A stretch of 5,730 bases of DNA from Actinomycetes bacterium. GTDB taxonomy: Bacteria > Actinomycetota > Coriobacteriia > Coriobacteriales > Coriobacteriaceae. Below, piece by piece: positions 1-5,730 of the stretch. Within the stretch, counting starts at the first letter, position 1. Each line of letters opens with the position of its first letter. Below the pieces are notes generated by a model. It did not search any database and had not been told where the DNA came from. It saw nothing but the letters and a program-made list of their open reading frames with translations. The stretch lies in the NCBI GenBank assembly GCA_023441725.1, contig JAEZNV010000136.1:1-5730 (forward strand). Direction: 5' to 3'. Position numbers and translations under genes: made by a program.

Positions 1-1348
1 CCACATGAACCTCGGCGCCGCGACTGGTAAGGCTTGCGAGTAAATCGTCACGATGATACTCGTCAAGCGTCATGCCGTCAGCGTTGAACATGAGCTTAGG
101 CACAAAGAGCATAACCCCCGACAGGTCCTGCGGCAGCTGCTCCAGGATATCGCTGGCGACGATGAGGCCGGTCACGTCCACGTTGCCGCCAAAGTAGCGG
201 TTCTTGATGGCCGTGACGGTGCCGGAAAGGCCCTGTGGAGACTCCACGAAGCGGGCGACGGTATCGCGTGCGCTGGCGCCCGAAAGACATACCAGGCGCT
301 GGTCGCGGGCAGTCATAGCCTTGCGAACGCGGGCAAGGCGCTCGGCGTCGGCGGCAAGCACGTCGTCGGTCTCGTCCAGATACGAGCGGATCATGCCGAT
401 GCCGTCGTAGTACTGCGGGTAACCGTCGTAAAAGTCCGCCTCGGGCGGCTCGATGCCGGCGTCCAGATAGAACTCGTCGCTCATCTGGAACGTGTGGCGG
501 CCAAAGCGCTCGTACGCGCGATCCTGGAAGGGCCGGATCATGGCGATAGTCTCGCGTGCGAGCTCGGGTTTGTCGCTGTAGGACCAGCTAAAACGGTTCT
601 GATGCTTGGTAAAACCGAGCGGCACAATGCCCAGGCTGGTGATTTGCTCGTGCTCCTCGCAAAAGCGCAGGGTCTTTTCCAGCTCCTCGCCGTCGTTCAT
701 GCCGGGGCACAAAACGATCTGCGCGTGGATCTCGATGCCGGCGGCCATGATGGTCTCGAGCACGTCCATGCCGCGCTGGGCGTTGCGGCCCATCATGCGG
801 CGGCGGACGTCGGGGCTCACGGCGTGGACCGACACGTTCATGGGGCTCATGTTGCGCTGGATGACGTTTTGAACATCTTCGTCGGTGAGGTTCGTGAGCG
901 TGACAAAGTTGCCCTGCAAAAAGCTCAGGCGATAATCGTCGTCGCGGATGTAGAGCGTGGAGCGACCGCCCTTGGGCAGCATGGTCATAAAGCAGAACAC
1001 GCAGGCGTTGACGCAGGTGCGCATGCCGTCAAAGATGGGGCCGTCGAACTCAAGGCCCCAGTCCTCACCCGGGAAGCGGTCGAGTTCCACGGGGGTGACG
1101 GTGTTGTCGCGCGGGTCGAGAACCTCGAGGTCGACGGTGTCGTCGTCTGCCTCCCAGAGCCACACGATCATGTCGGTAAGCCGCTCGCCGTTGACCGTGA
1201 GCACGCGCATGCCCGGCTCGATACCCACATCCCATGCGGGCGATTCGGGGCGCACGTTCTTAACGAGCGCGCCATCACCCGGCTCGGGGTCGCGGCTGCG
1301 CCCGTAATCGGCCACCTCGGCGGCGTATGCGGGTACGGGCTGGTCCAT
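1..1348 (-). CDS. PDZ-like / radical SAM / DUF512 domain protein, 3' end cut by window edge
   Basis: The minus-strand frame is open from the ATG at 1348 to the left edge: 449 codons without a stop, with the C-terminus just outside. Visible parts, in order, are a PDZ-like segment at about residues 27-80 (core ESPAWDVGIEPGMRVLTVNG), a radical SAM Fe-S motif CX3CX2C with Cys112, Cys116 and Cys119 (CVNACVFCF), then family blocks such as DDDYRLSFLQGNFVTLTNL, VSVHAVSP and QIVLCPGMNDG, and a C-terminal DUF512 region. The family is usually about 430-480 residues, so only a few residues should be missing. The cysteines should bind a [4Fe-4S] cluster that cleaves S-adenosylmethionine; substrate and pathway are unknown. 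From memory, homologues often lie beside the ribosome-assembly GTPase gene der, which may follow off the left edge. The start lies 2 nt after the ispH stop. The nearest Shine-Dalgarno (AAGGAG at 1363-1368) is 14 nt upstream, longer than ideal, so coupled re-initiation is likely. Family assignment is firm; function is not known. Confidence 0.93.
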   Translation of the reverse strand, partial: MDQPVPAYAAEVADYGRSRDPEPGDGALVKNVRPESPAWDVGIEPGMRVLTVNGERLTDMIVWLWEADDDTVDLEVLDPRDNTVTPVELDRFPGEDWGLEFDGPIFDGMRTCVNACVFCFMTMLPKGGRSTLYIRDDDYRLSFLQGNFVTLTNLTDEDVQNVIQRNMSPMNVSVHAVSPDVRRRMMGRNAQRGMDVLETIMAAGIEIHAQIVLCPGMNDGEELEKTLRFCEEHEQITSLGIVPLGFTKHQNRFSWSYSDKPELARETIAMIRPFQDRAYERFGRHTFQMSDEFYLDAGIEPPEADFYDGYPQYYDGIGMIRSYLDETDDVLAADAERLARVRKAMTARDQRLVCLSGASARDTVARFVESPQGLSGTVTAIKNRYFGGNVDVTGLIVASDILEQLPQDLSGVMLFVPKLMFNADGMTLDEYHRDDLLASLTSRGAEVHV

Positions 1349-1350
1349 GA

Positions 1351-2250
1351 TTAGCGGCAAAGCTCCTTGATGCGCGCGACGGTGCGTTCGATGTGTTCTT
1401 GCGGGGTGGAGGCTCCGGCGGTGATGCCGATGTGGTGTGCGGTGGCAAACCATGCGGCCTCGAGCTCGGAAGCTTCCTCGATGTGATGGGTATGCTCGCA
1501 GGCATCGGCGCAGATCTGTGCCAGGCGGCGCGTGTTGCCGGAGTTTTTGCCACCCACGACGACCATGCAGTCGCAGCGGGTGGCAAGTGCGGCGGCCGCC
1601 TGCTGGCGCTCGCTCGTGGCGGCGCAGATGGTGTTGATCACGCGCAGTTCCTGCACGAGCGGGGTGATGGAGGCCACAACCTCGGCCAGGTTCTGCGCGG
1701 TCTGGGTGGTCTGCACAACCAGGCCCACCTTGCCCTTGAGTGACAGCGCGTCCGCATCGTCGGCACAGCTCACGACCTGCGCGTCATCGCCGGCGTGGCC
1801 CAGGATGCCCTCGACCTCGGGATGCCCCGGCTCGCCCACGACGATCACACGGTAGCCCTCGCGCACCAGGCGCTCGGCGGCCACGTGGACCTTCTTGACG
1901 TAGGGGCAGGTGGCGTCGACCACGGTGAGGCCGCGCTCGCGAGCGGCGTCAATGACCTGCGGCACCACACCGTGGGCGCGGATGATTACGGTGCCCGACG
2001 CGGCATCGTCCAAGGTGTCGGCCAGACCAACGCCTGCCTCGGCAAGCTCGCGCACCACGATGGGGTTATGAATGAGCGGGCCCAAGGTGTGAACCTGAGC
2101 GGTCTCCCCCGCCTGCGGGGCGGCCGCCAGCGCCATGTCGAGCGCTCGCTGCACGCCGTAGCAGGTGCCGGCGTGGGCGGCGATTTCGATGGTGGGGGCG
2201 TCTGCCTTGCCGGGCACAGCCTCGGCAGTGTTAATAACTTCCTCGCCCAT
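1351..2250 (-). CDS. ispH: 4-hydroxy-3-methylbut-2-enyl diphosphate reductase (IspH/LytB)
   Basis: This is the last enzyme of the MEP isoprenoid pathway: a [4Fe-4S] reductase converting HMBPP into IPP and DMAPP in the cytoplasm. The protein has 299 residues, near the usual size. The three cluster cysteines are visible: Cys30 (HAGTCYGVQRAL), Cys115 (DATCPYVKK) and Cys209 (NTICAATSERQ). Substrate-pocket residues are also present: His61 in LGPLIHNP, His93 in RAHGV, His143 and Glu145 in GHPEVEG, Thr181/Thr182 in QTTQT, the SGN of GGKNSGNTRRL, and Ser in AGASTP near the end. I chose the ATG at 2250: it lies 2 nt after the plsC stop with a modest CAGG at 2259-2262. An in-frame GTG at 2280 would add 10 residues and overlap plsC by 28 nt, but has no Shine-Dalgarno. 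About 20 poorly conserved residues precede the catalytic core. It sits between plsC and the DUF512 gene with 2-nt gaps on each side, so it is almost certainly in the same transcript. Confidence 0.97.
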   Translation of the reverse strand: MGEEVINTAEAVPGKADAPTIEIAAHAGTCYGVQRALDMALAAAPQAGETAQVHTLGPLIHNPIVVRELAEAGVGLADTLDDAASGTVIIRAHGVVPQVIDAARERGLTVVDATCPYVKKVHVAAERLVREGYRVIVVGEPGHPEVEGILGHAGDDAQVVSCADDADALSLKGKVGLVVQTTQTAQNLAEVVASITPLVQELRVINTICAATSERQQAAAALATRCDCMVVVGGKNSGNTRRLAQICADACEHTHHIEEASELEAAWFATAHHIGITAGASTPQEHIERTVARIKELCR

Positions 2251-2252
2251 GG

Positions 2253-2981
2253 CTAGAACCTGCCCGGATGCTCGGCGCACAGGTCATCGCGCATGGCGTA
2301 GACGCGGTTCATGGCCTCGGACTCAAACCATGCCAGGCGCTCCTTGCGCTTGAGCTCGGCCGGTGCATCGGAAAGCGAGATGGCCTTGCCGGCACGGATC
2401 CAGCATTTCTTGGGACGCATGAGCTTTTTGCCTTCGGGCGTAATATCGGACCAGCCACAGATGGCGAGCGGGTTCACGGGCGCCTTGCCCATCTGGGCGA
2501 TGAGCGCAAAGCCGCCGTGGACCTCGGGCTTGATTTCGCGCGAGCGAATGCGCGTGCCCTCCGGGAAGATCAGGACGTCCTCGCCTCGCTGCAGCGCATG
2601 CTGGGCGGCACGCAGGCATTTCATGTCGGCGGTGCCGCGCTCGACGGGAATACCGCCCACACGGCTAAAGGCCCAGCGCACGATCTTGGTCTTGGCAAAC
2701 TCGGATTTAAAGATGGGGCGAATGCGGCGGCCGCCAAAGAACAGCGCCGTCTCTACAGCCAGGAGCTCGGCCATCGAGGTGTGGTTGCAGATAACCACGC
2801 TGCCGCGGCCTTCCTGGCGCTCAAACAGCAGGTCGGCGTCCTCGACCTTCCAGCGCCACATGAGTTTGGAGAATGCCCAAAGGATTGCCATGACAACGGC
2901 AACAGTGCCGCGGATGAGCGCCGGGAACTCGGCGTAGGGGGCGTTGTAGTAATCCTCGGGCGTCTGCTTAAACAGGCGCAT
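2253..2981 (-). CDS. plsC: PlsC-type 1-acyl-sn-glycerol-3-phosphate acyltransferase with an HX4E motif
   Basis: The 242-residue protein belongs to the LPLAT/PlsC family, which acylates lysophosphatidic acid to phosphatidic acid at the membrane in phospholipid synthesis. A hydrophobic segment at about residues 21-41 is a likely membrane anchor. The family motifs appear in order: NHTSMAE (His67 to Glu72), GGIPVERG (109-116), FPEGTRIRS (139-147) and APVNPLAI (167-174). Motif I is unusual: the catalytic HX4D reads HX4E because residue 72 is a GAG codon (2766-2768). All other motifs are normal, so the protein is probably functional, but activity or acyl-acceptor preference could differ. The ATG at 2981 has a near-perfect Shine-Dalgarno, AAAGGAGGT at 2987-2995, which overlaps the end of cmk. 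The gene lies 3 nt after cmk and 2 nt before ispH. Which lysophospholipid it uses cannot be read from the sequence; the symbol follows the family. Confidence 0.92.
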   Translation of the reverse strand: MRLFKQTPEDYYNAPYAEFPALIRGTVAVVMAILWAFSKLMWRWKVEDADLLFERQEGRGSVVICNHTSMAELLAVETALFFGGRRIRPIFKSEFAKTKIVRWAFSRVGGIPVERGTADMKCLRAAQHALQRGEDVLIFPEGTRIRSREIKPEVHGGFALIAQMGKAPVNPLAICGWSDITPEGKKLMRPKKCWIRAGKAISLSDAPAELKRKERLAWFESEAMNRVYAMRDDLCAEHPGRF

Positions 2982-2984
2982 GGG

Positions 2985-3671
2985 CTACCTCCTTTGGTTG
3001 ATGAGGTCCTCGATAATCGAGACGACCTCATCGATGGTGTGGGCGGTGGAGTCTACGTGCACGGCGTCCTCGGCTGGCACAAGCGGCGCGACCTCACGGC
3101 TGCTGTCGAGTTTGTCGCGCTGCTTGAGGGCGTCGAGGGTCTCATCGACCTCAGCCTCGAGCTGCTCGGCAGTAAGCGGCTGAGCGTCGTTTTGGTGGCG
3201 CTGCAGCACGCGGCGACGGGCGCGCTCACGCGGGTCGGCGGTCAGGAAAACCTTGACCTGCGCGTTGGGGAACACGACGGTGCCGATGTCGCGACCTTCG
3301 GCCACGATATCGCGGTCTTCGGCTGCGCGGCGCTGATGGATGAGCATGGCGGCGCGCACACCCGGGTAGGCCGAGACCTTGGACACGTTGGCGTCGACCT
3401 GCGGGGTGCGAATGGCGGCCGATGCGTCCTGGCCATCGATGCTCAGGCGCGTGTCCTCGCCGGTGCCGTTGGTAAAGCGAATCTCAATCTGCTCGGCGAG
3501 GGCGTCGATGGCAGCCTCGTCGTCCAGGTCGATGCCGCGGTCGAGCGCGGCGAAGGTGACGGCGCGATACATGGCGCCCGTGTCAAGCTTGTTAAAGCCC
3601 AGTTGGCGGGCGATCTCCTTGGCGATGGTGGACTTGCCGGAACCGGCGGGGCCGTCGATGGCAACGATCAT
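2985..3671 (-). CDS. cmk: (d)CMP kinase (cytidylate kinase)
   Basis: The enzyme phosphorylates CMP and dCMP with ATP to the diphosphates, recycling cytidine nucleotides for RNA, DNA and CDP-lipid synthesis; it is cytosolic. The 228-residue protein has the normal size. It shows a Walker A loop GPAGSGKST at residues 7-15, the nucleotide-binding block LDTGAMYRA (29-37), the CMP-binding stretch IRTPQVDANVSKVSAYPGVR (87-106), EGRDIGTVVFP (125-135), an Arg-rich lid (148-154) and the family signature RDKLDSSR (185-192) followed by APL. No key residue looks changed. The ATG at 3671 is supported by AAGGA at 3680-3684, 8 nt upstream. A 66-nt spacer separates it from the upstream pseudouridine synthase gene. 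Its last two sense codons are AGG AGG, which also form the Shine-Dalgarno of plsC. CMP is a by-product of phospholipid synthesis, a possible functional link to plsC, but this is inference. Confidence 0.98.
   Translation of the reverse strand: MIVAIDGPAGSGKSTIAKEIARQLGFNKLDTGAMYRAVTFAALDRGIDLDDEAAIDALAEQIEIRFTNGTGEDTRLSIDGQDASAAIRTPQVDANVSKVSAYPGVRAAMLIHQRRAAEDRDIVAEGRDIGTVVFPNAQVKVFLTADPRERARRRVLQRHQNDAQPLTAEQLEAEVDETLDALKQRDKLDSSREVAPLVPAEDAVHVDSTAHTIDEVVSIIEDLINQRR
2987..2995 (-). promoter_or_regulatory. Ribosome binding site of plsC, inside the end of cmk
   Basis: AAAGGAGGT on the minus strand matches the anti-Shine-Dalgarno almost perfectly. Its AGGAGG core (2988-2993) ends 6 nt before the plsC ATG. 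The core is also the last two Arg codons of cmk, and its final T is the first base of the cmk TAG stop. It fixes the plsC start and implies that ribosomes finishing cmk pass through the plsC initiation site. Confidence 0.9.
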
Positions 3672-3737
3672 GCAATGCTTCCTTTCGGTGGTTGACGTGC
3701 TGGTATGGGATACGGACGCTGTTGCTTGGCGAACTGC
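3672..3737 (-). other. 66-nt rluB-cmk spacer, the only real intergenic gap
   Basis: Apart from the cmk ribosome binding site, I see only a weak 4-bp inverted repeat, GTAT-GGG-ATAC at 3703-3713. There is no stem followed by a U-run that would act as an intrinsic terminator, and no clear -35/-10 pair on the minus strand. It could still hold an internal promoter of non-consensus type, but the sequence does not show one. Read-through from rluB into cmk is the simplest view. Confidence 0.5.
3680..3684 (-). promoter_or_regulatory. Ribosome binding site of cmk
   Basis: AAGGA on the minus strand, 8 nt before the cmk ATG at 3671. It lies in the 66-nt spacer after rluB, so unlike its neighbours cmk has a free-standing initiation region. 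Confidence 0.75.
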
Positions 3738-4709
3738 CTAGCCCGTGTAGCGCTCGCGGTAGGTGTTGCGCTTGGGTGCGGAGCCGTGGCTGCCGTGGTG
3801 ACGCGTGCGACTCGCGGTGTTGGTCACCGGCGCGCCGCCGCGCTTGGAGCTGGCCTGCTTGGGCGGGATGCCGCCGGCCTTGAGGATCTGCACCTCGCGG
3901 TCGGTGAGCTCGCGCCACGAGCCCTTGGCCACGTCCTTGAGCTCCAGGCCGGCAAAGTTGCAGCGGTGCAGGCGAATCACCGGGTGGTGTATCTTGCTCA
4001 GCATGCGCTTGACCTGGTTTTTACGGCCCTCGCGAATGATGACCTCCACGGCGGTGGTGCCGGGCTTGACGCCTTGCGGAGCCACGGCCTCGGCCTCGCG
4101 CGCGCTGATGACGCGGCAGATCGCCGGCTGGCACAGGCCGTCGTCGAGCTCGATGCCGCGACGGAGCGGTTCCAAGTCGCGATCGGTCAGGTGGCCGTCC
4201 ACGAGCGCCTGATAGGTCTTGTAGACGTGCTTGCTGGGGTGCAGCAGGTCCTGGGACAGGTCGCCGTCGGTGGTAAAGAGCAAAAGGCCCGTAGTGTCGC
4301 GGTCCAGGCGACCCACCGGGAAGAGCCCCGGAAAGCGGTCGCGCGGGACCAGCTCGGCCACACAAGGGCGCTCCTGCGGATCGCTCATGGTGGTGAGGTA
4401 GCCGGTCGGTTTGTAGAGCATCAGGTACACGGCGCCCTGGTTGAGCTTGACGGGCATGCCGTCGACCTCGATATGGTCGCGGTCGACATCGACCTTGGTG
4501 CCCAGTTCGGTCGCGACCTGGCCGTTGACGGTCACGCGACCGGCGGTCATCAGGTCCTCCGAGCCGCGGCGGCTCGCCACGCCCGCGCGCGCCAATAAGC
4601 GCTGAAGACGCATGGTGTGCGGGTAGACGGGCTGGGCGCCGGCTGCGGGCGCTGCGGCGTCCATGGCGCTTGCGGCGCGCGTCTCCCCTGCTTCGTTAGT
4701 CCTCGTCAT
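3738..4709 (-). CDS. rluB: rRNA pseudouridine synthase, RluB/RsuA family
   Basis: The protein converts a specific uridine of ribosomal RNA to pseudouridine. It has 323 residues from the chosen ATG at 4709. An S4 RNA-binding domain starts at about residue 33 (MRLQRLLARAGVASRRGSE) and runs to about 85. The catalytic domain holds the GRLD motif with probable nucleophile Asp136 (GRLDRDTTGLLLFT), then KTYQALVDG and GRKNQVKRML. These are RsuA/RluB/RluE/RluF features. The neighbouring scpAB genes favour RluB (23S rRNA), but the target base cannot be proven here. The start is supported by GGAGG at 4716-4720, 6 nt upstream, and overlaps the scpB end by 14 nt in another frame. A more upstream in-frame start at 4769 is unlikely because it would lie deep inside scpB. 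About 32 Ala/Pro-rich residues precede the S4 domain; Met33 is a possible alternative start but the best RBS serves 4709. The last 45 residues are basic, Gly/Ser/His-rich and probably disordered. Confidence 0.93.
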   Translation of the reverse strand: MTRTNEAGETRAASAMDAAAPAAGAQPVYPHTMRLQRLLARAGVASRRGSEDLMTAGRVTVNGQVATELGTKVDVDRDHIEVDGMPVKLNQGAVYLMLYKPTGYLTTMSDPQERPCVAELVPRDRFPGLFPVGRLDRDTTGLLLFTTDGDLSQDLLHPSKHVYKTYQALVDGHLTDRDLEPLRRGIELDDGLCQPAICRVISAREAEAVAPQGVKPGTTAVEVIIREGRKNQVKRMLSKIHHPVIRLHRCNFAGLELKDVAKGSWRELTDREVQILKAGGIPPKQASSKRGGAPVTNTASRTRHHGSHGSAPKRNTYRERYTG

Positions 4710-5415
4710 GCATATCCTCCGAGGTCTCGTCGGTGGGCAGAAGATCTGCGCCATCGGTATCGCCAACATCGGTATCGATCAGTTCGCGCTCTTCGTCCAG
4801 GTCCTCGGCCTGCTCCTCGAGGGTGGATTGAATGCTGCGGCCGCTCAGGCGCTCGCGGATAAACTGGCGCGACTGCTCGTCGGGGGCAAACTGCTCCAGA
4901 TCGGGCAGGTCGCGGGTAGAGCGCAGGCCGAACTTCTCCAAAAAGGCGTTGGTCGTGCCGTAGATGATTGCCTGTCCGCGCTGGGGGTCGCGGCCGAGCT
5001 CGCGCACCAGACCCTTGTCAACGAGCGACGCGATGACGCCGTCGGAGTTGACGCCGCGGATGCCCTTGACCACCTCGCGCGTGACGGGCTGGTGGTAAGC
5101 GATGACAGCCAGGGTCTCGAGCGCCGCCTGCGACAGCTTTTGCGTGTCCCAGCTCAGCACGTAGGCCTCGACCACGTCGTGGTAGGCAGGGTGTGTAAAC
5201 AGGCGCCAGCCGCCAGCGACCTCGCGCAGCTGAAAGCCGCGGTTGGCCTCCTCGTACTCAACCTTGAGCTCGGCCAAAAGCGACGCGCACTCGCCCGGGG
5301 CGATGTCCAGCGCACCTGCCAGCGCGGGCGCGCTCACGGGGTCGCTCGACACCAGCAGCAGCGCCTCGAGGGCGCCTTTGAGGCTGTTCGCCTCTAGCGT
5401 GGAAAGGGTTGACAT
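4696..5415 (-). CDS. scpB: Segregation and condensation protein B
   Basis: ScpB dimers bind the ScpA kleisin and complete the SMC-ScpAB condensin that loads on and organises the chromosome for segregation. The 239-residue protein has two winged-helix regions, about 8-85 and 92-165. The second carries the family blocks LSQAALETLAVIAYHQPVTR (94-113), IRGVNSDGVIASLVDKGLV (119-137), IIYGTT (150-155) and FLEKFGL followed by LPDL. The final 45 residues (195-239) form a strongly acidic tail with about 20 Asp/Glu and a single Arg, likely disordered. The ATG at 5415 is supported by AGGAG at 5424-5428, 8 nt upstream; this RBS overlaps the scpA stop codon, pointing to translational coupling and balanced amounts of the two partners. 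The 3' end overlaps the next gene by 14 nt. Confidence 0.97.
   Translation of the reverse strand: MSTLSTLEANSLKGALEALLLVSSDPVSAPALAGALDIAPGECASLLAELKVEYEEANRGFQLREVAGGWRLFTHPAYHDVVEAYVLSWDTQKLSQAALETLAVIAYHQPVTREVVKGIRGVNSDGVIASLVDKGLVRELGRDPQRGQAIIYGTTNAFLEKFGLRSTRDLPDLEQFAPDEQSRQFIRERLSGRSIQSTLEEQAEDLDEERELIDTDVGDTDGADLLPTDETSEDMHDED
4716..4720 (-). promoter_or_regulatory. Ribosome binding site deciding the rluB start
   Basis: GGAGG on the minus strand lies 6 nt before the ATG at 4709, within the acidic tail of scpB. It decides in favour of this start over the farther upstream in-frame start at 4769 and over Met33. Confidence 0.8.
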
Positions 5416-5423
5416 GGTTGCCG

Positions 5424-5428
5424 CTCCT
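5424..5428 (-). promoter_or_regulatory. Ribosome binding site of scpB, overlapping the scpA stop
   Basis: AGGAG on the minus strand shares its first two bases with the scpA TAG stop (read as TAGGAG) and lies 8 nt before the scpB ATG. The layout favours coupled translation of the two condensin subunits. Confidence 0.8.
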
Positions 5429-5730
5429 ATTCAGTGAGCTCGGGGCCCTCGCCGGGCACGTATGCCTCGGCGCCCTCGACGCGGTTGATTTGAATGGTTC
5501 CAAAGATCTCGTCTTGGCTCAGCGTGAGCGAGCCGCGCTTGGCGAGCTCCAGCATGGCCAGGAAGGTGACGACGAGCTGCTCGGTGGTGGCGTCGCCGTC
5601 CAACAGCTCGCGGAAGGTGCAGGTTTGGTGCGCCATGGTAAAGCGGTCGACCGAGGCCACCGTCAGGTCGAGCGGCACGCGATGCGGTGCCACGTGCTCG
5701 GCCTCCAGCAGGAAGGTCTGGCGCTTGCCG
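5427..5730 (-). CDS. scpA: Segregation and condensation protein A, C-terminal part only
   Basis: Only the last 100 codons and the TAG stop lie in the window; the 5' part is beyond the right edge. The frame stays open up to base 5730, so a GTG at 5693 in this frame is an internal Val codon, not a start. The stretch FRELLDGDATTEQLVVTFLAMLELAKRG contains the block typical of the ScpA C-terminal winged helix, followed by LTLSQDEIFGTIQI. This end of the kleisin normally binds the SMC ATPase head, while the middle of ScpA binds the ScpB dimer. The gene is followed after 11 nt by scpB. The family call is strong because both the motif and the neighbour fit; nothing can be said about the missing N-terminal part. 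Confidence 0.95.
   Translation of the reverse strand, partial: GKRQTFLLEAEHVAPHRVPLDLTVASVDRFTMAHQTCTFRELLDGDATTEQLVVTFLAMLELAKRGSLTLSQDEIFGTIQINRVEGAEAYVPGEGPELTE

Noticed and set aside
594..617. Inverted repeat CGGTT / AACCG with a 14-nt loop
   Set aside because: A 5-bp stem inside a conserved coding region is expected by chance.
53..1354. A 433-codon open frame on the plus strand, opposite the DUF512 gene
   Set aside because: The opposite strand encodes a full radical SAM/DUF512 protein with intact motifs. The plus-strand translation is Ala/Val/His/Gly-rich low complexity with no recognisable domain, as expected for a mirror frame in GC-rich coding DNA.
2251..2280. Upstream GTG start for ispH at 2280
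   Set aside because: It lacks a Shine-Dalgarno and would overlap plsC by 28 nt, whereas the ATG at 2250 fits the tight 2-nt spacing seen at the next junction.
2268..3695. A 475-codon open frame on the plus strand spanning plsC and cmk
   Set aside because: It runs antisense across two well-identified genes and their junction. The translation shows no family motif, and no convincing promoter or RBS precedes it.
3692..3713. TTGACG on the plus strand in the 66-nt spacer, resembling a -35 box for an antisense transcript
   Set aside because: No matching -10 hexamer at 16-18 nt; the TATGGG and GATACG nearby are at wrong spacings.
3703..3713. Small inverted repeat GTAT-GGG-ATAC between rluB and cmk
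   Set aside because: Only a 4-bp stem without extension and without a U-run; too weak for a terminator or operator claim.
3705..5397. Further long plus-strand open frames opposite rluB (3705-4598) and scpB (4663-5397)
   Set aside because: Same reasoning: antisense shadows of conserved genes, caused by G/C-biased third codon positions.
5427..5693. A complete small gene starting at the GTG at 5693
   Set aside because: The frame continues open upstream to the window edge and the product is clearly the ScpA C-terminus, so this is a truncated view of a longer gene.

Overview
The window is a contiguous block of housekeeping genes, all read on the minus strand. It is GC-rich (roughly 60-65% by eye), with G/C strongly favoured at third codon positions. 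In transcription order (right to left) it holds: the 3' end of scpA, scpB, an RluB/RsuA-type pseudouridine synthase, cmk, a PlsC-type acyltransferase, ispH, and a PDZ/radical-SAM/DUF512 protein that runs off the left edge. The gene content (scpAB-rluB-cmk-plsC-ispH-DUF512, a block I recall lying beside der), high GC and the MEP-pathway enzyme IspH suggest a high-GC Gram-positive bacterium. My best guess is the actinobacterial class Coriobacteriia, for example Collinsella or a relative. This is an inference from synteny and composition, not a database match.

Right part (about 3738-5730): ScpA and ScpB are the kleisin and winged-helix partners of the SMC condensin complex and act in chromosome segregation. 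They are separated by 11 nt, and the scpB ribosome binding site is built over the scpA stop codon. scpB overlaps the pseudouridine synthase gene by 14 nt, so these three genes are probably translated in a coupled way.

Middle (about 2985-3737): a 66-nt spacer, the only sizeable intergenic gap in the window, precedes cmk (CMP/dCMP kinase). I see no convincing promoter or terminator in it.

Left part (1-2984): cmk, plsC, ispH and the DUF512 gene follow each other with gaps of 3, 2 and 2 nt. The Shine-Dalgarno sequence of plsC is made of the last two Arg codons (AGG AGG) of cmk. This group combines nucleotide supply, phospholipid synthesis and isoprenoid precursor synthesis with a probable Fe-S radical enzyme of unknown role.

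I see no mobile element, CRISPR array, tRNA, rRNA, toxin-antitoxin pair or defence gene. The region looks like ordinary core genome and I do not see a new multi-gene system. The points most worth a second look are the HX4E (not HX4D) motif in the acyltransferase, the uncharacterised DUF512 radical SAM protein with a changed segment after its Fe-S cysteines, and the overlap of coding and translation signals at the gene junctions.
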